Assembly (NCBI RefSeq): GCF_000411455.1
Contig: NZ_KE150458.1
Coordinates: forward strand, 756,876 to 820,875
Direction of reading: 5' to 3'
DNA: 64,000 nucleotides
DNA from: Microbacterium sp. oral taxon 186 str. F0373
Lineage (GTDB): Bacteria; Actinomycetota; Actinomycetes; Actinomycetales; Microbacteriaceae
This document shows, piece after piece, positions 30,605 to 42,261 of the stretch (position 1 is its first letter; the number at the start of each line of letters is the position of its first letter). The notes below the pieces were generated by a model, which saw nothing but the letters and a program-made list of their open reading frames with translations, ran no database searches and had not been told where the DNA came from. The position numbers and the translations under genes are program-made.

Positions 30605-33600
30605 ATGGCTTCGAGCCCCCGTCGTGAGAAGACCCACGAGACGCCCGTGATGCGCCCCGCATCGGGCTTCCCCGCCAAGCAGGGAATGTACAACCCCGCG
30701 TTCGAGAAGGACGCCTGCGGCCTGGCCATGGTGGCCACACTGCGCGGCGAGCCCGGCCATGACATCGTCGAGCTCGCGCTGACGGCGCTGCGCAACCTCG
30801 AGCACCGCGGCGCGATCGGGTCGGACGCGGGCACCGGTGACGGTGCCGGCATCCTGACCCAGATGCCCGACGCGTTCCTGCGCGCCGTCGTCGACTTCGA
30901 ACTGCCACCGGTGGGGGAGTACGCGGCGGGCATGGCGTTCCTGCCACTGGACGAGACCACCCGCGCCGAGATCAAGACGGGCGTCGAACGCATCGCGGCG
31001 GCAGAGGGCCTCACCGTCCTCGGCTGGCGCGACGTGCCGACCGAGCAGGAGCACCTCGGCAAGCTGGCATACGAGGCCCGCCCGCACTTCGAGCAGCTCT
31101 TCGTCTCGCGCCCCGCTGTCGGTGACGCGCCCGCCCTGAGCGGAATCGACCTCGACCGCCGCGTGTACCGGCTGCGCAAGCGCGCCCGCCGCGAGCACGA
31201 CGCCTACTTCGTGTCGCTGAGCTCGCGCACTCTCGGGTACAAGGGCATGGTCACGACCCTCCAGCTCGAGCCGTTCTACCCCGACCTGCAGGACGAGCGG
31301 TTCCAGAGCGAGCTCGCCGTCGTGCACTCGCGCTACTCAACCAACACGTTCCCGTCGTGGCCTCTCGCCCAGCCGCTGCGGATGCTCGCGCACAACGGCG
31401 AGATCAACACGGTCGGTGCCAACCGCAACTGGATGCGCGCCCGTCAGTCCCAGCTCGAGTCCGAGCTGATCGGCGACATCCGTCCGCTCCTGCCGATCTG
31501 CACCGAAGGCGCGAGCGACTCGGCATCCTTCGACGAGGTGCTCGAGCTGCTGACCCTGACCGGTCGCAGCCTGCCGCACGCGGTGATGATGATGGTGCCG
31601 GAGGCCTACGAGAAGCAGGCCGACATCGCGCCGGATCTCCGCGCGTTCTACGAGTACCACTCGATGCAGATGGAGCCCTGGGACGGCCCCGCCGCCCTCA
31701 TCTTCACCGACGGCACGCTCGTCGGCGCGACGCTCGACCGCAATGGTCTGCGTCCGGGTCGCTGGACCGAGACCACCGACGGGCTCGTCGTCATCGGCAG
31801 CGAGACCGGTGTGCTCGACTTCGCCCCGGAGCGCATCAAGCGCCGCGGGCGCCTGCGCCCCGGCCGCATGTTCGTCGTCGACACCGCCCAGCGCCGCATC
31901 ATCGAGGACGACGAGGTCAAGGCCGAGCTCGCCGCGCTGCAGCCGTGGCAGGAATGGCTGGATGCCGGTCGCGTGCGCCTGAAGGAGCTGCCCGAGCGCG
32001 AGCACATCGTGCACCCGATCGCCTCGATCACCCGCCGTCAGCGTACCTTCGGATACACCGAGGAGGAGGTGCGCATCCTCCTCACGCCCATGGGACAGAC
32101 CGGCGCCGAGCCGCTCGGCGCGATGGGATCGGACACGCCGATCGCGGTGCTCAGCAAGCGTCCGCGCCTGCTGTTCGACTACTTCGTGCAGCAGTTCGCG
32201 CAGGTCACCAACCCGCCGCTGGACTCGATCCGTGAAGAGGTCGTGACCTCGCTCGCCCTCGGGCTCGGCCCCGAGCGCAACCTCCTGGAGTGGGGTCCCG
32301 AGCACACCCGCACGATCACCCTCGATTTCCCGGTGATCGACAACGACGAGCTGGCGAAGCTGCAGAACATCGACAAGGCGCTGCCCGGGCGTCGCTCCGT
32401 GACCATCCGCGGCCTGTACCACCTGGAGCACGGCGAGGATGCGCTCGAACGCCGACTCGAGGAGATCTCGGCCGAAGTCGATGCCGCGATCGCCGACGGC
32501 GCCGAGTTCATCATCCTGAGCGACCGCGACTCCAACAAAGACCTGGTGCCGATCCCGTCGCTGCTCATGCTGTCGGCCGTGCACCACCACCTGATCCGCC
32601 AGGAGAACCGGATGAAGGTCGGTCTCGTCGTGGAGGCCGGGGACGTGCGCGAGGTGCACCACGTGGCCACGCTCATCGGCTACGGCGCCTCAGCGGTCAA
32701 CCCGTACCTGGCGATGGAAACCGTCGAGTACCTCGTTCGGGCCGGGTTCATCACGGGTGTCACTCCCGAGAAGGCCGTCAAGAATCTCATCTACGCGCTC
32801 GGCAAGGGCGTGCTGAAGATCATGTCGAAGATGGGCATCTCCACGGTCTCGTCCTACGCCGGATCACAGGTCTTCGAAGCCGTGGGCCTGTCGGAAGAGT
32901 TCGTCCGGAAGTACTTCACGGGCACCGAGACGAAGCTCGGCGGCGTGGGGGTGCGCGAGATCGCGGTGGAGAACCAGGCTCGCCATGACTACGCCTACCC
33001 CGAGGACGGAGCCGCGCGCGCCCACGAGCGGCTGTGGACCGGCGGCGAGTACCAGTGGCGCCGCGACGGTGCACCCCACCTGTTCACGCCCGACACCGTC
33101 TTCCGCCTGCAGCACTCGACGCGCACGCGCCGTTACGACATCTTCCGGGAGTACACGAAGCTCGTAGACGACCAGGCTGCGGAGCTCAAGACCCTCCGCG
33201 GCATGTTCCGCCTCAAGACCGGCATGCGTCCGCCCGTGCCGATCGACGAGGTCGAACCCGTCTCCTCGATCGTGAAGCGGTTCTCGACCGGCGCGATGAG
33301 CTACGGCTCGATCTCGAAGGAAGCGCACGAGACCCTCGCGATCGCCATGAACTCGATCGGCGCCAAGTCGAACACGGGGGAGGGCGGCGAGGACGTCGAC
33401 CGTCTGCTGGACCCCGAGCGTCGCAGCGCCATCAAACAGGTCGCCTCGGGACGCTTCGGCGTGACGAGCATGTACCTCACGCACGCCGACGACATCCAGA
33501 TCAAGCTCGCTCAGGGCGCCAAGCCCGGCGAGGGCGGTCAGCTGCCCCCCGGCAAGGTGTACCCGTGGATCGCACGGACCCGCGGGGGCACCCCCGGCGT

Positions 33601-35198
33601 GGGGCTCATCTCACCCCCGCCGCACCACGACATCTACTCGATCGAAGACCTCAAGCAGCTCATCTTCGACGTCAAGCGGGCGAACCCCAAGGCGCGCGTG
33701 CACGTCAAGCTCGTGAGCCAGTCGGGCATCGGCGCGGTGGCCGCGGGGACCGCCAAGGCTCTCGCCGACGTCATCCTCGTCTCGGGCCACGACGGCGGCA
33801 CCGGCGCGAGCCCGTTGAACTCGCTCAAGCACGCCGGAACCCCGTGGGAGCTGGGCCTGGCCGAGACGCAGCAGACCCTCATGCTCAACGACATGCGCGA
33901 TCGTGTCGTGGTGCAGGCGGACGGTCAGCTCAAGACCGGCCGCGACGTCGTGATCGCGGCCCTGCTCGGGGCTGAGGAGTTCGGCTTCGCGACCACGGCG
34001 CTGGTGGTCGAGGGCTGCATCATGATGCGCGTGTGCCATCTTGACACGTGCCCGGTCGGCGTCGCGACCCAGAACCCCGTGCTGCGCAGCCGCTTCACCG
34101 GCAAGCCCGAGTTCGTCGTCAACTTCATGGAGTTCCTCGCACAGGAAGTGCGCGAGTACCTCGCCGAGCTCGGCTTCCGCTCGATCGAAGAGGCGGTCGG
34201 CCACTCCGAGATGCTCGACATGAACGGCGCGATCGACCACTGGAAGGCCAGCGGGCTCGACCTGACCCCGATCCTCGAGGGTCCCGCGTTCGGACCCGAT
34301 GCACCTCGCCGTCACCTGCGCGATCAGGACCACGAGCTGGACCAGCACTTCGATGTGCCGCTGATCGAACGCGCCCAGGACGTCATCGCGCACGGGGGAC
34401 ACTTCTCGATCGATCTGCCGATCCGCAACACCGAGCGTGCCGTCGGCACGATGCTCGGCAACCGCGTCACCCTCGCCCACGGCGAGCACGGCCTTCCCTC
34501 CGGCACCATCGAGATCAATCTCACCGGTTCCGCCGGTCAGTCCTTCGGCGCGTTCCTGCCGTCGGGAATCACCCTGCGACTGGAGGGCGACTCCAACGAC
34601 TACGTGGGCAAAGGCCTGTCGGGCGGTGAGATCATCGTCCGTCCGCCCCGCGGGGCGAGCTTCGACGCTGCGCAGAACGTCATCGCCGGCAACGTCATCG
34701 GCTACGGCGCCACCCAGGGAACGCTGTTCCTGCGCGGCGTCGTGGGCGAACGCTTCCTCGTCCGCAACTCGGGAGCAACCGCCGTCGTCGAGGGCGTCGG
34801 TGACCACGCGCTGGAGTACATGACCGGCGGCCTGGCCGTCATCCTCGGGCCGACGGGACGCAACCTCGGCGCGGGCATGTCCGGCGGCAGCGCGTACATC
34901 TACAAGCTCGACCGCGCCCTCGTGAACCGAGAGGCACTCGCCAGCGGCGAGCTCGAGCTACTCGAGATGGGCTCGGGCGACGTGGAGATTCTCCGCGATC
35001 TGCTCGAACGCCACGTGACCGAGACGGACTCGGCCCTGGCCGCCGCTCTCCTGGACGACCTCGAGGCCGAGGCCGCGAACTTCGTCCGTGTCCTGCCGCG
35101 CGACTACGCCGCGGTTCTGCAGACCCGCCAGGAGGCGGCCGCCGAGGGGCTCGACCCCGACGGCGACGTCGTCTGGACCCGCATCTTGGAGGTGACCG

Positions 35199-35206
<8 letters not shown>
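30605..35206 (+). CDS. gltB: glutamate synthase (NADPH) large subunit
   Basis: Ammonia assimilation: glutamine plus 2-oxoglutarate gives two glutamates. 1533 aa. After an expected propeptide of 37 residues, Cys38 (DACGLAMVA) would become the N-terminal glutaminase nucleophile. Central and FMN-binding domains follow; the 3Fe-4S cysteines are in [19 protein letters not shown], and the C-terminal beta-helix GXXGXXX domain closes the protein. ATG 30605 is chosen for GAGGA 8 nt upstream; starts at 30584 (TTG) or 30590 are possible. Overlaps gltD by 8 nt. Confidence 0.95.
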
Positions 35207-36668
<1,462 letters not shown>

Positions 36669-36713
36669 GCTGAAATCACCCCCGAACAACCCATAGAGAC
36701 CGGAGAGTCTTCA

Positions 36714-38162
36714 GTGAGACGCGCGAAGATCGTCGCAACCCTGGGTCCGGCCACCGAATCGTATGAGATGATCCGCGCGATCATCGATGCGGGCGTGGAC
36801 GTCACCCGAATGAACCTGAGCCACGGCTCGTACGCCGAGCACGAAGTCCGCTTCGCGAACGTGCGCAAGGCCGCCGACGACGCGGGCCGCGCCGTCGCCA
36901 TCCTCGTCGACCTGCAGGGCCCCAAGATCCGCCTCGGCAAGTTCAGCGACGGACCCCACGACCTCGCCGTCGGCGAGACGTTCCGCATCACCACCGAAGA
37001 CGTCGTCGGCACGCGTGACCTCGTCGGCACCACCTTCAAAGGTCTCGCCGGCGATGTGAAGCCGGGCGACTTCCTCCTCATCGACGACGGCAAGGTGCGC
37101 GTCCAGGTGGAGAGCGTGGACGGCCCCGTCGTCACGACCAAGGTCATCGTCGCGGGTACCGTCTCCAACAACAAGGGCATCAACCTTCCGGGCGTCGCCG
37201 TCAGTGTGCCGGCACTGTCCGAGAAGGATGAGTCTGACCTGCGCTGGGGCCTTCAGGCCGGCGCCGACCTCATCGCGCTGTCGTTCGTGCGCGACGCGGC
37301 CGACATCACCCGCGTGCACGAGATCATGGCGGAGGAGGGCCGCAAGGTCCCCGTGATCGCCAAGATCGAGAAGCCGCAGGCGGTCGACAACCTCGAGGAG
37401 ATCATCGACGCGTTCGACGGCATCATGGTCGCCCGCGGCGACCTCGCGGTCGAGCTTCCGCTGGAGGCCGTGCCGGTCGTGCAGAAGCGCGCTGTCGAGA
37501 TGTGCCGCCGGATGGCGAAGCCCGTCATCGTCGCGACGCAGATGCTCGAGTCGATGACCCACGCCCCGGTGCCCACGCGCGCCGAGGCCTCCGACGTCGC
37601 CAACGCCGTCCTCGACGGCGCGGACGCCGTCATGCTCTCCGGTGAGACCAGCGTCGGCGACTACCCGGTCGTCACGGTGCAGACCATGGCCCGCATCGTC
37701 GAGTCGACCGAGGAACACGGCCTCGAGCGGATCCGCCCCTTCAGCGCCAAACCCCGCACGCAGGGCGGCATCCTGACCCTCGCCGCGAACGAGGTGGCCG
37801 AGTTCATCGAGGCGAAGTACATCGCCATCTTCACGGAGTCCGGCGACACCGCGCGCCGCATGTCGCGCCTGCGCCCCGGCATCCCGATGATGGCCTTCGC
37901 CGTCGACCCGGCCATCCGCCGCCGCATGGCGCTGACGTGGGGCGTGCAGTCGACGCTCGTGGAGCACGTCGCGCACACCGACATGATGTTCATGCAGGTC
38001 GACGAGTTCTTCCTCGGCCAGGGCCTCGCCACCGAAGGGGACAAGGTCGTCGTGATCTCCGGTTCCCCTCCCGGAATCATCGGCTCGACCAACGACATCC
38101 GGGTGCACCGGATCGGCGACGCCGTTCACGGCAAGGCGCCGATCTACCAGTCGGAGAAGTAG
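36714..38162 (+). CDS. pyk: pyruvate kinase
   Basis: Glycolytic transfer of phosphate from PEP to ADP. 482 aa; opening RRAKIVATLGPA, MNLSHG, the catalytic Lys in VIAKIEKPQAVDN, and metal motif MVARGDLAVELP are all present; a C-terminal allosteric domain is retained. GTG start. A strong hairpin follows. Confidence 0.96.
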   Translation: MRRAKIVATLGPATESYEMIRAIIDAGVDVTRMNLSHGSYAEHEVRFANVRKAADDAGRAVAILVDLQGPKIRLGKFSDGPHDLAVGETFRITTEDVVGTRDLVGTTFKGLAGDVKPGDFLLIDDGKVRVQVESVDGPVVTTKVIVAGTVSNNKGINLPGVAVSVPALSEKDESDLRWGLQAGADLIALSFVRDAADITRVHEIMAEEGRKVPVIAKIEKPQAVDNLEEIIDAFDGIMVARGDLAVELPLEAVPVVQKRAVEMCRRMAKPVIVATQMLESMTHAPVPTRAEASDVANAVLDGADAVMLSGETSVGDYPVVTVQTMARIVESTEEHGLERIRPFSAKPRTQGGILTLAANEVAEFIEAKYIAIFTESGDTARRMSRLRPGIPMMAFAVDPAIRRRMALTWGVQSTLVEHVAHTDMMFMQVDEFFLGQGLATEGDKVVVISGSPPGIIGSTNDIRVHRIGDAVHGKAPIYQSEK

Positions 38163-38175
38163 GTCGCACAGACAC

Positions 38176-38214
38176 CAGAGGGCGGATGCCGGGATAGCCG
38201 GCATCCGCCCTCTG
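38176..38214 (+). terminator. 17-bp hairpin terminator after pyk
   Basis: CAGAGGGCGGATGCCGG (38176-38192) pairs perfectly with CCGGCATCCGCCCTCTG (38198-38214) around a 5-nt loop. No long U-run. It also contains the GGATGCC word of this genome. It sits between pyk and the opposing tRNA gene, so it can serve both directions. Confidence 0.8.
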
Positions 38215-38221
38215 CGTTGCG

Positions 38222-38302
38222 TGCCGGTGGTGGGAGTCGAACCCACACGTCCGAAGACAACCGAGTTTGAGTCGGTCGCGTCTGCCATTCCGCCACACCG
38301 GC
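38222..38302 (-). tRNA. tRNA-Leu (anticodon CAA)
   Basis: On the minus strand a full cloverleaf: acceptor GCCGGTG/CACCGGC with A discriminator, anticodon arm ACCGA-CTCAAAC-TCGGT giving anticodon CAA (codon UUG), a long class II variable arm, and T arm GTGGG-TTCGACT-CCCAC. 81 nt; CCA is not encoded. Confidence 0.93.
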
Positions 38303-38346
38303 GCACGCGGACGTTCATCAGCGCACGTCCGGGATTGACCATACCG

Positions 38347-38352
38347 TAGGAT
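38347..38352 (+). promoter_or_regulatory. -10 element TAGGAT, leaderless start of pdtaR
   Basis: TAGGAT lies six bases before the GTG at 38359. Confidence 0.5.
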
Positions 38353-38358
38353 TCAAAG

Positions 38359-38979
38359 GTGACTGAGCAGGAACCGAGCACGACTCCCACGGCATCCTCC
38401 CCGCGACGCGTCGTCGTCGCCGAGGACGAATCGCTGATCCGCCTCGACATCGTCGAGATCCTCCGCGACAACGGCTTCGACGTCGTGGGGGAGGCCGGTG
38501 ACGGCGAGACCGCCGTGCAGCTGGCCACCGAGCTGCGCCCGGACCTCGTCATCATGGACGTGAAGATGCCCGTCCTGGACGGCATCAGCGCCGCAGAGAA
38601 GCTCAGCAAGAACCACGTCGCCCCCGTCGTGCTGCTGACCGCCTTCAGCCAGAAGGAGCTCGTCGAGCGCGCCAGCGAGGCCGGCGCCCTGGCCTACGTC
38701 GTCAAGCCGTTCACCCCGAACGACCTGCTGCCGGCGATCGAGATTGCCCTCGCGCGCTACGAGCAGATCATCACGCTCGAGGCCGAGGTGGCCGACATGG
38801 TCGAGCGCTTCGAGACCCGCAAGCTCGTCGACCGCGCCAAGGGCCTGCTCAACGAGAAGATGGGCCTGAGCGAGCCTGAAGCCTTCCGCTGGATCCAGAA
38901 GGCGTCGATGGATCGCCGACTGACGATGCAGGATGTCGCCAAGGCGATCATCGAGCAGCTCTCGCCCAAGAAGGGCTGA
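38359..38979 (+). CDS. pdtaR: ANTAR-domain response regulator (PdtaR-like)
   Basis: 206 aa. Receiver domain (residues 16-125) with phosphoacceptor Asp67, Thr94 and Lys116; C-terminal ANTAR RNA-binding domain (about 135-195, KLVDRAKGLLNEKMGLSEPEAFRWIQ). ANTAR regulators bind twin hexaloop RNA hairpins and prevent termination. The Mycobacterium homologue Rv1626 works with histidine kinase PdtaS; no kinase gene is nearby. Lies between pyk and polA, as in relatives. Confidence 0.9.
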   Translation: MTEQEPSTTPTASSPRRVVVAEDESLIRLDIVEILRDNGFDVVGEAGDGETAVQLATELRPDLVIMDVKMPVLDGISAAEKLSKNHVAPVVLLTAFSQKELVERASEAGALAYVVKPFTPNDLLPAIEIALARYEQIITLEAEVADMVERFETRKLVDRAKGLLNEKMGLSEPEAFRWIQKASMDRRLTMQDVAKAIIEQLSPKKG

Positions 38980-39006
38980 GCCGCCACCTCGTGCGGGGGC
39001 GCCGGC

Positions 39007-39438
39007 TCAGGATGCCGAGCGCTCCCTGATCATGTTCGTGATGCGGATCGTCGAGCAGCGCCGCCCCTGATCGTCGGTCACGACGATCTCGTGCACCGTG
39101 AGGCTACGGCCGAGATGAACCGGCGTGCAGACCCCCGTGACGACGCCGCTCGTGGCGGACCGCGTGTGGGTCGCGTTGATGTCGACACCGACGGCGAGTC
39201 GCCCGGGCCCCGCGTGCAGGTTGGCCGCCATCGAGCCGAGGGACTCGCCGAGAACGACGTATGCGCCGCCGTGCAGCAGTCCGACCGGCTGCGTGTTGCC
39301 TTCAACGGGCATGGTCGCGACAGAGCGCTCGATACTGAACTCCGTGAACTCGATGCCCATCTTCTCGGCGAGGGCGCCCATTCCGCGCTGACGCGCCCAA
39401 TCCATGCCGTCGTCGACAGGGGAGTTCTCAGCGGTCAT
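39007..39438 (-). CDS. hotdog-fold thioesterase (PaaI-like)
   Basis: 143 aa hotdog thioesterase. Core LHGGAYVVLGESLGS (about residues 54-68) with the helical catalytic Glu and VDINATHTRSATSG are typical of the PaaI/1,4-dihydroxy-2-naphthoyl-CoA group. Substrate unknown; acyl-CoA hydrolysis is likely. ATG 39438 chosen with GGTGGA 4-9 nt upstream. Divergent from polA. Confidence 0.85.
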   Translation of the reverse strand: MTAENSPVDDGMDWARQRGMGALAEKMGIEFTEFSIERSVATMPVEGNTQPVGLLHGGAYVVLGESLGSMAANLHAGPGRLAVGVDINATHTRSATSGVVTGVCTPVHLGRSLTVHEIVVTDDQGRRCSTIRITNMIRERSAS

Positions 39439-39491
39439 CGTCCACCTTCGGAAGTGATCGGGTCGAAATTTCCGGTGTCCGCCGCCGCGTC

Positions 39492-39497
39492 TAGAGT
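39492..39497 (+). promoter_or_regulatory. -10 element TAGAGT, leaderless start of polA
   Basis: TAGAGT lies six bases before the polA GTG (39504). Confidence 0.5.
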
Positions 39498-39503
39498 TGC
39501 AGG

Positions 39504-42176
39504 GTGACGGACTCCGCAAAGCCTACTCTCCTCGTCGTGGACGGCCATTCGCTGGCCTACCGCGCCTTCTTCGCCCTTCCTGTGGACAACTTCACGACGC
39601 GCGATGGTCAGCACACGAACGGCATCTACGGCTTCCTGTCGATGTTCGTCAACCTCGTCAAGGCGGAGCAGCCGACGCATCTCGCCGTCGCGTTCGACAC
39701 CTCCCGTCACTCGTTCCGCACCGACGAATACCCCGAGTACAAGGCGAACCGCTCCGAGTCGCCGGCGGAGTTCAAGGGCCAGATCCCCCTGCTGCAGGAG
39801 TGCCTCGCCGCGATGAACGTGACGGTGCTCACGAAGGAGGGCGTCGAGGCCGACGACATCCTCGCGACTCTCGCCACGCAGGGTGCCGCCGAAGGCTACG
39901 ACGTGCTCGTCTGCTCCGGCGACCGCGACACCATTCAACTCGTCACCGACGACGTGACGCTGCTGTACCCCAGCGTGCAGGGCGTGTCGCAGCTCAAGCG
40001 CTACACGCCGGATGCCGTCGTGGAGAAGTACGGCCTGCCCCCCGCCAACTACCCCGACATCGCCGCGCTCGTGGGCGAGACCAGCGACAACCTGCCCGGG
40101 GTGCCGAAAGTGGGCGAGAAGACCGCCGTCAAGTGGCTCACGCAGTGGGGCAGCCTGAATGCTCTGCTCGAGGACGCCGACAAGATCACTGGTGTCGTGG
40201 GGGGCAACCTGCGCGATCACCTCGACGACGTGCGGCGCAACCGGACCCTGAACGCCCTGCTGCGCGATGTCGAGCTCGGCGTCGGACCGGTCGACCTCGC
40301 GGTCCGGCCGATCGATGCGCAGGCTGTCCGCGACATCTTCGCCCGACTGGAGTTCCGCACGCTCCTGCCGCGCGTCTTCGAGGCCGTCGGCGCCGACCCC
40401 GAGGACGGCGCCGACGACACCGCGAGCGTGGTGACGGCGCCGAAGGCCGTCGAAGCCGATGCCGCCGCGATCGAGCAGTGGATCACGGCTCGCGGCGCGG
40501 CATCCGAGATCGCCGAAGTGGCCCTCACGCTCACCACGGAAGGCGGCCTTCCGTCGCGGCTGGGGCTCGCAACCGGTGATGAGGCCATCGAGACGACGTG
40601 GGCGGCGGACGTCTCCGCGGTGCTCGGGCCGTGGTTGAGCAGCGATGCTCCGAAGGTGATGGCCGACGCGAAGCCGCAGGTGAAGGCTCTCCGACGCGCG
40701 GGCGTGCGCCTGCGAGGACTGGTGTTCGACCCGATCCTCGCCGGGTGGCTGCTGCGGCCCAGCTTCCCCGACAAGGGGCTCGGCGACCTGGTCGACCGTT
40801 ATCTCGACGAGAAGCTACCCGAGGCCGACCCGACCCAGCTGGTGCCCGAGACCGAAGGCGCCACACCGGGTCAGCTGTCGTGGTACGCGCTGCGCGTCGC
40901 CGACGCGATGCGGGCGCAGATGCCCGCGCCCGTCGCGCGCGTGATGACCGAGATCGAGCTTCCCACCCTCGACACCCTCGCCGACATGGAGGTAGCCGGC
41001 GTCGCCGTCTCTCACGAGAAGCTCTCGGGATTCTCTGCCGAGCTCGGTGCGCGCGCCGACGCGGTCGCCCAGCTCGCCTACGCCGAGATCGGTCGGGAGG
41101 TGAACCTGGGTTCGCCCAAGCAGCTGCAGGACGTGCTGTTCGAGCAGCTCGAGTTGCCGAAGACCCGCAAGACGAAGACGGGCTACTCCACGGATGCCGC
41201 GGTGCTCGCCGACCTGCAGGAGTCGAATCCGCACCCCTTCCTCGATCTTCTCCTGCAGCATCGCGAGGCGACCAAACTCCGACAGATCATCGAGTCGCTC
41301 GATGCGTCGATCGGCAACGATCGCGCCGCCGGCTCCGACGGCCGCATCCATACGACGTACGTGCAGACGGGCAGCCAGACGGGGCGTCTGTCGAGCACCG
41401 ACCCGAACCTGCAGAACATCCCGATCCGCACGGAGGAGTCTCGGCGCATCCGCGCCGCGTTCGAGGTCGGCGAGGGCTACGAGACCCTGCTGACGGCGGA
41501 CTACTCGCAGATCGAGATGCGCATCATGGCGCACCTGTCCGGCGACGAGGGTCTCATCGAAGCCTTCAACTCCGGCGAGGACCTGCACCGGTTCGTCGGG
41601 GCACGGGTGTTCGGCGTCGAGCCGGCCGACGTGACGTCCGCCATGCGCACCAAGGTCAAGGCGATGAGCTACGGCCTCGTGTACGGTCTCAGCGCGTTCG
41701 GTCTGTCGAAGCAGCTGCGCATCGAACAGTCTGAGGCGAAGCTGCTGATGACCGAGTACTTCGCCCGCTTCGGCGCCGTGCGCGACTACCTGCGCTCCTC
41801 CGTCGAGCAGGCCCGTATCGACGGCTACACGGAGACGATCTTCGGGCGCCGCCGTCCCTTCCCCGATCTCGCGAGCCCCAACCGGGTGCTGCGTGAGAAT
41901 GCGGAGCGCGCCGCACTGAACGCGCCGATCCAGGGCAGCGCCGCGGACATCATGAAAATCGCCCTCTTCCGCATCCACGACGAGTTCCGCGCTCAGGGTG
42001 TCGCGTCTCGGGTGCTGCTCCAGATCCACGACGAGCTCGTGGTGGAGGTGGCACCGGGGGAGTGGGAGACGGTGGAGAAGATCGTCCACGACCGTATGGG
42101 CGACGCCGCAGAGCTGTCGGTGCCGCTCGATGTCCAGATCGGCCGGGGCGAGAACTGGGACATCGCGGGGCACTGA
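39504..42176 (+). CDS. polA: DNA polymerase I
   Basis: 890 aa for Okazaki-fragment processing and repair. N-terminal 5'-3' exonuclease (LLVVDGHSLAYRAFF, residues 1-290, with DRDTIQL); a middle 3'-5' exonuclease-like fold (about 310-480) in which the usual acidic metal motifs are not recognisable, so proofreading is probably absent; and polymerase motifs A (DYSQIEMR), B (KAMSYGLVYG) and C (QIHDELVVEV). GTG start; its 5' end overlaps no other gene once the thioesterase is trimmed. Confidence 0.95.
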   Translation: MTDSAKPTLLVVDGHSLAYRAFFALPVDNFTTRDGQHTNGIYGFLSMFVNLVKAEQPTHLAVAFDTSRHSFRTDEYPEYKANRSESPAEFKGQIPLLQECLAAMNVTVLTKEGVEADDILATLATQGAAEGYDVLVCSGDRDTIQLVTDDVTLLYPSVQGVSQLKRYTPDAVVEKYGLPPANYPDIAALVGETSDNLPGVPKVGEKTAVKWLTQWGSLNALLEDADKITGVVGGNLRDHLDDVRRNRTLNALLRDVELGVGPVDLAVRPIDAQAVRDIFARLEFRTLLPRVFEAVGADPEDGADDTASVVTAPKAVEADAAAIEQWITARGAASEIAEVALTLTTEGGLPSRLGLATGDEAIETTWAADVSAVLGPWLSSDAPKVMADAKPQVKALRRAGVRLRGLVFDPILAGWLLRPSFPDKGLGDLVDRYLDEKLPEADPTQLVPETEGATPGQLSWYALRVADAMRAQMPAPVARVMTEIELPTLDTLADMEVAGVAVSHEKLSGFSAELGARADAVAQLAYAEIGREVNLGSPKQLQDVLFEQLELPKTRKTKTGYSTDAAVLADLQESNPHPFLDLLLQHREATKLRQIIESLDASIGNDRAAGSDGRIHTTYVQTGSQTGRLSSTDPNLQNIPIRTEESRRIRAAFEVGEGYETLLTADYSQIEMRIMAHLSGDEGLIEAFNSGEDLHRFVGARVFGVEPADVTSAMRTKVKAMSYGLVYGLSAFGLSKQLRIEQSEAKLLMTEYFARFGAVRDYLRSSVEQARIDGYTETIFGRRRPFPDLASPNRVLRENAERAALNAPIQGSAADIMKIALFRIHDEFRAQGVASRVLLQIHDELVVEVAPGEWETVEKIVHDRMGDAAELSVPLDVQIGRGENWDIAGH

Positions 42177-42249
42177 GAGGGCGCGGCCGCGGTGGCATCC
42201 GGTTGCGCAGTCGTCGGCATCCCGCCCCACGTCGAGGCCGTGTCGGGAT

Positions 42250-42255
42250 TAGGCT
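42250..42255 (+). promoter_or_regulatory. -10 element TAGGCT, leaderless start of the DUF885 gene
   Basis: TAGGCT lies six bases before the ATG at 42262. Confidence 0.5.
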
Positions 42256-42261
42256 CGAAGA

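Noticed and set aside
38335..38340. TTGACC as the -35 box of pdtaR
   Set aside because: Only 6 bp from the -10 TAGGAT, far too close; likely chance.
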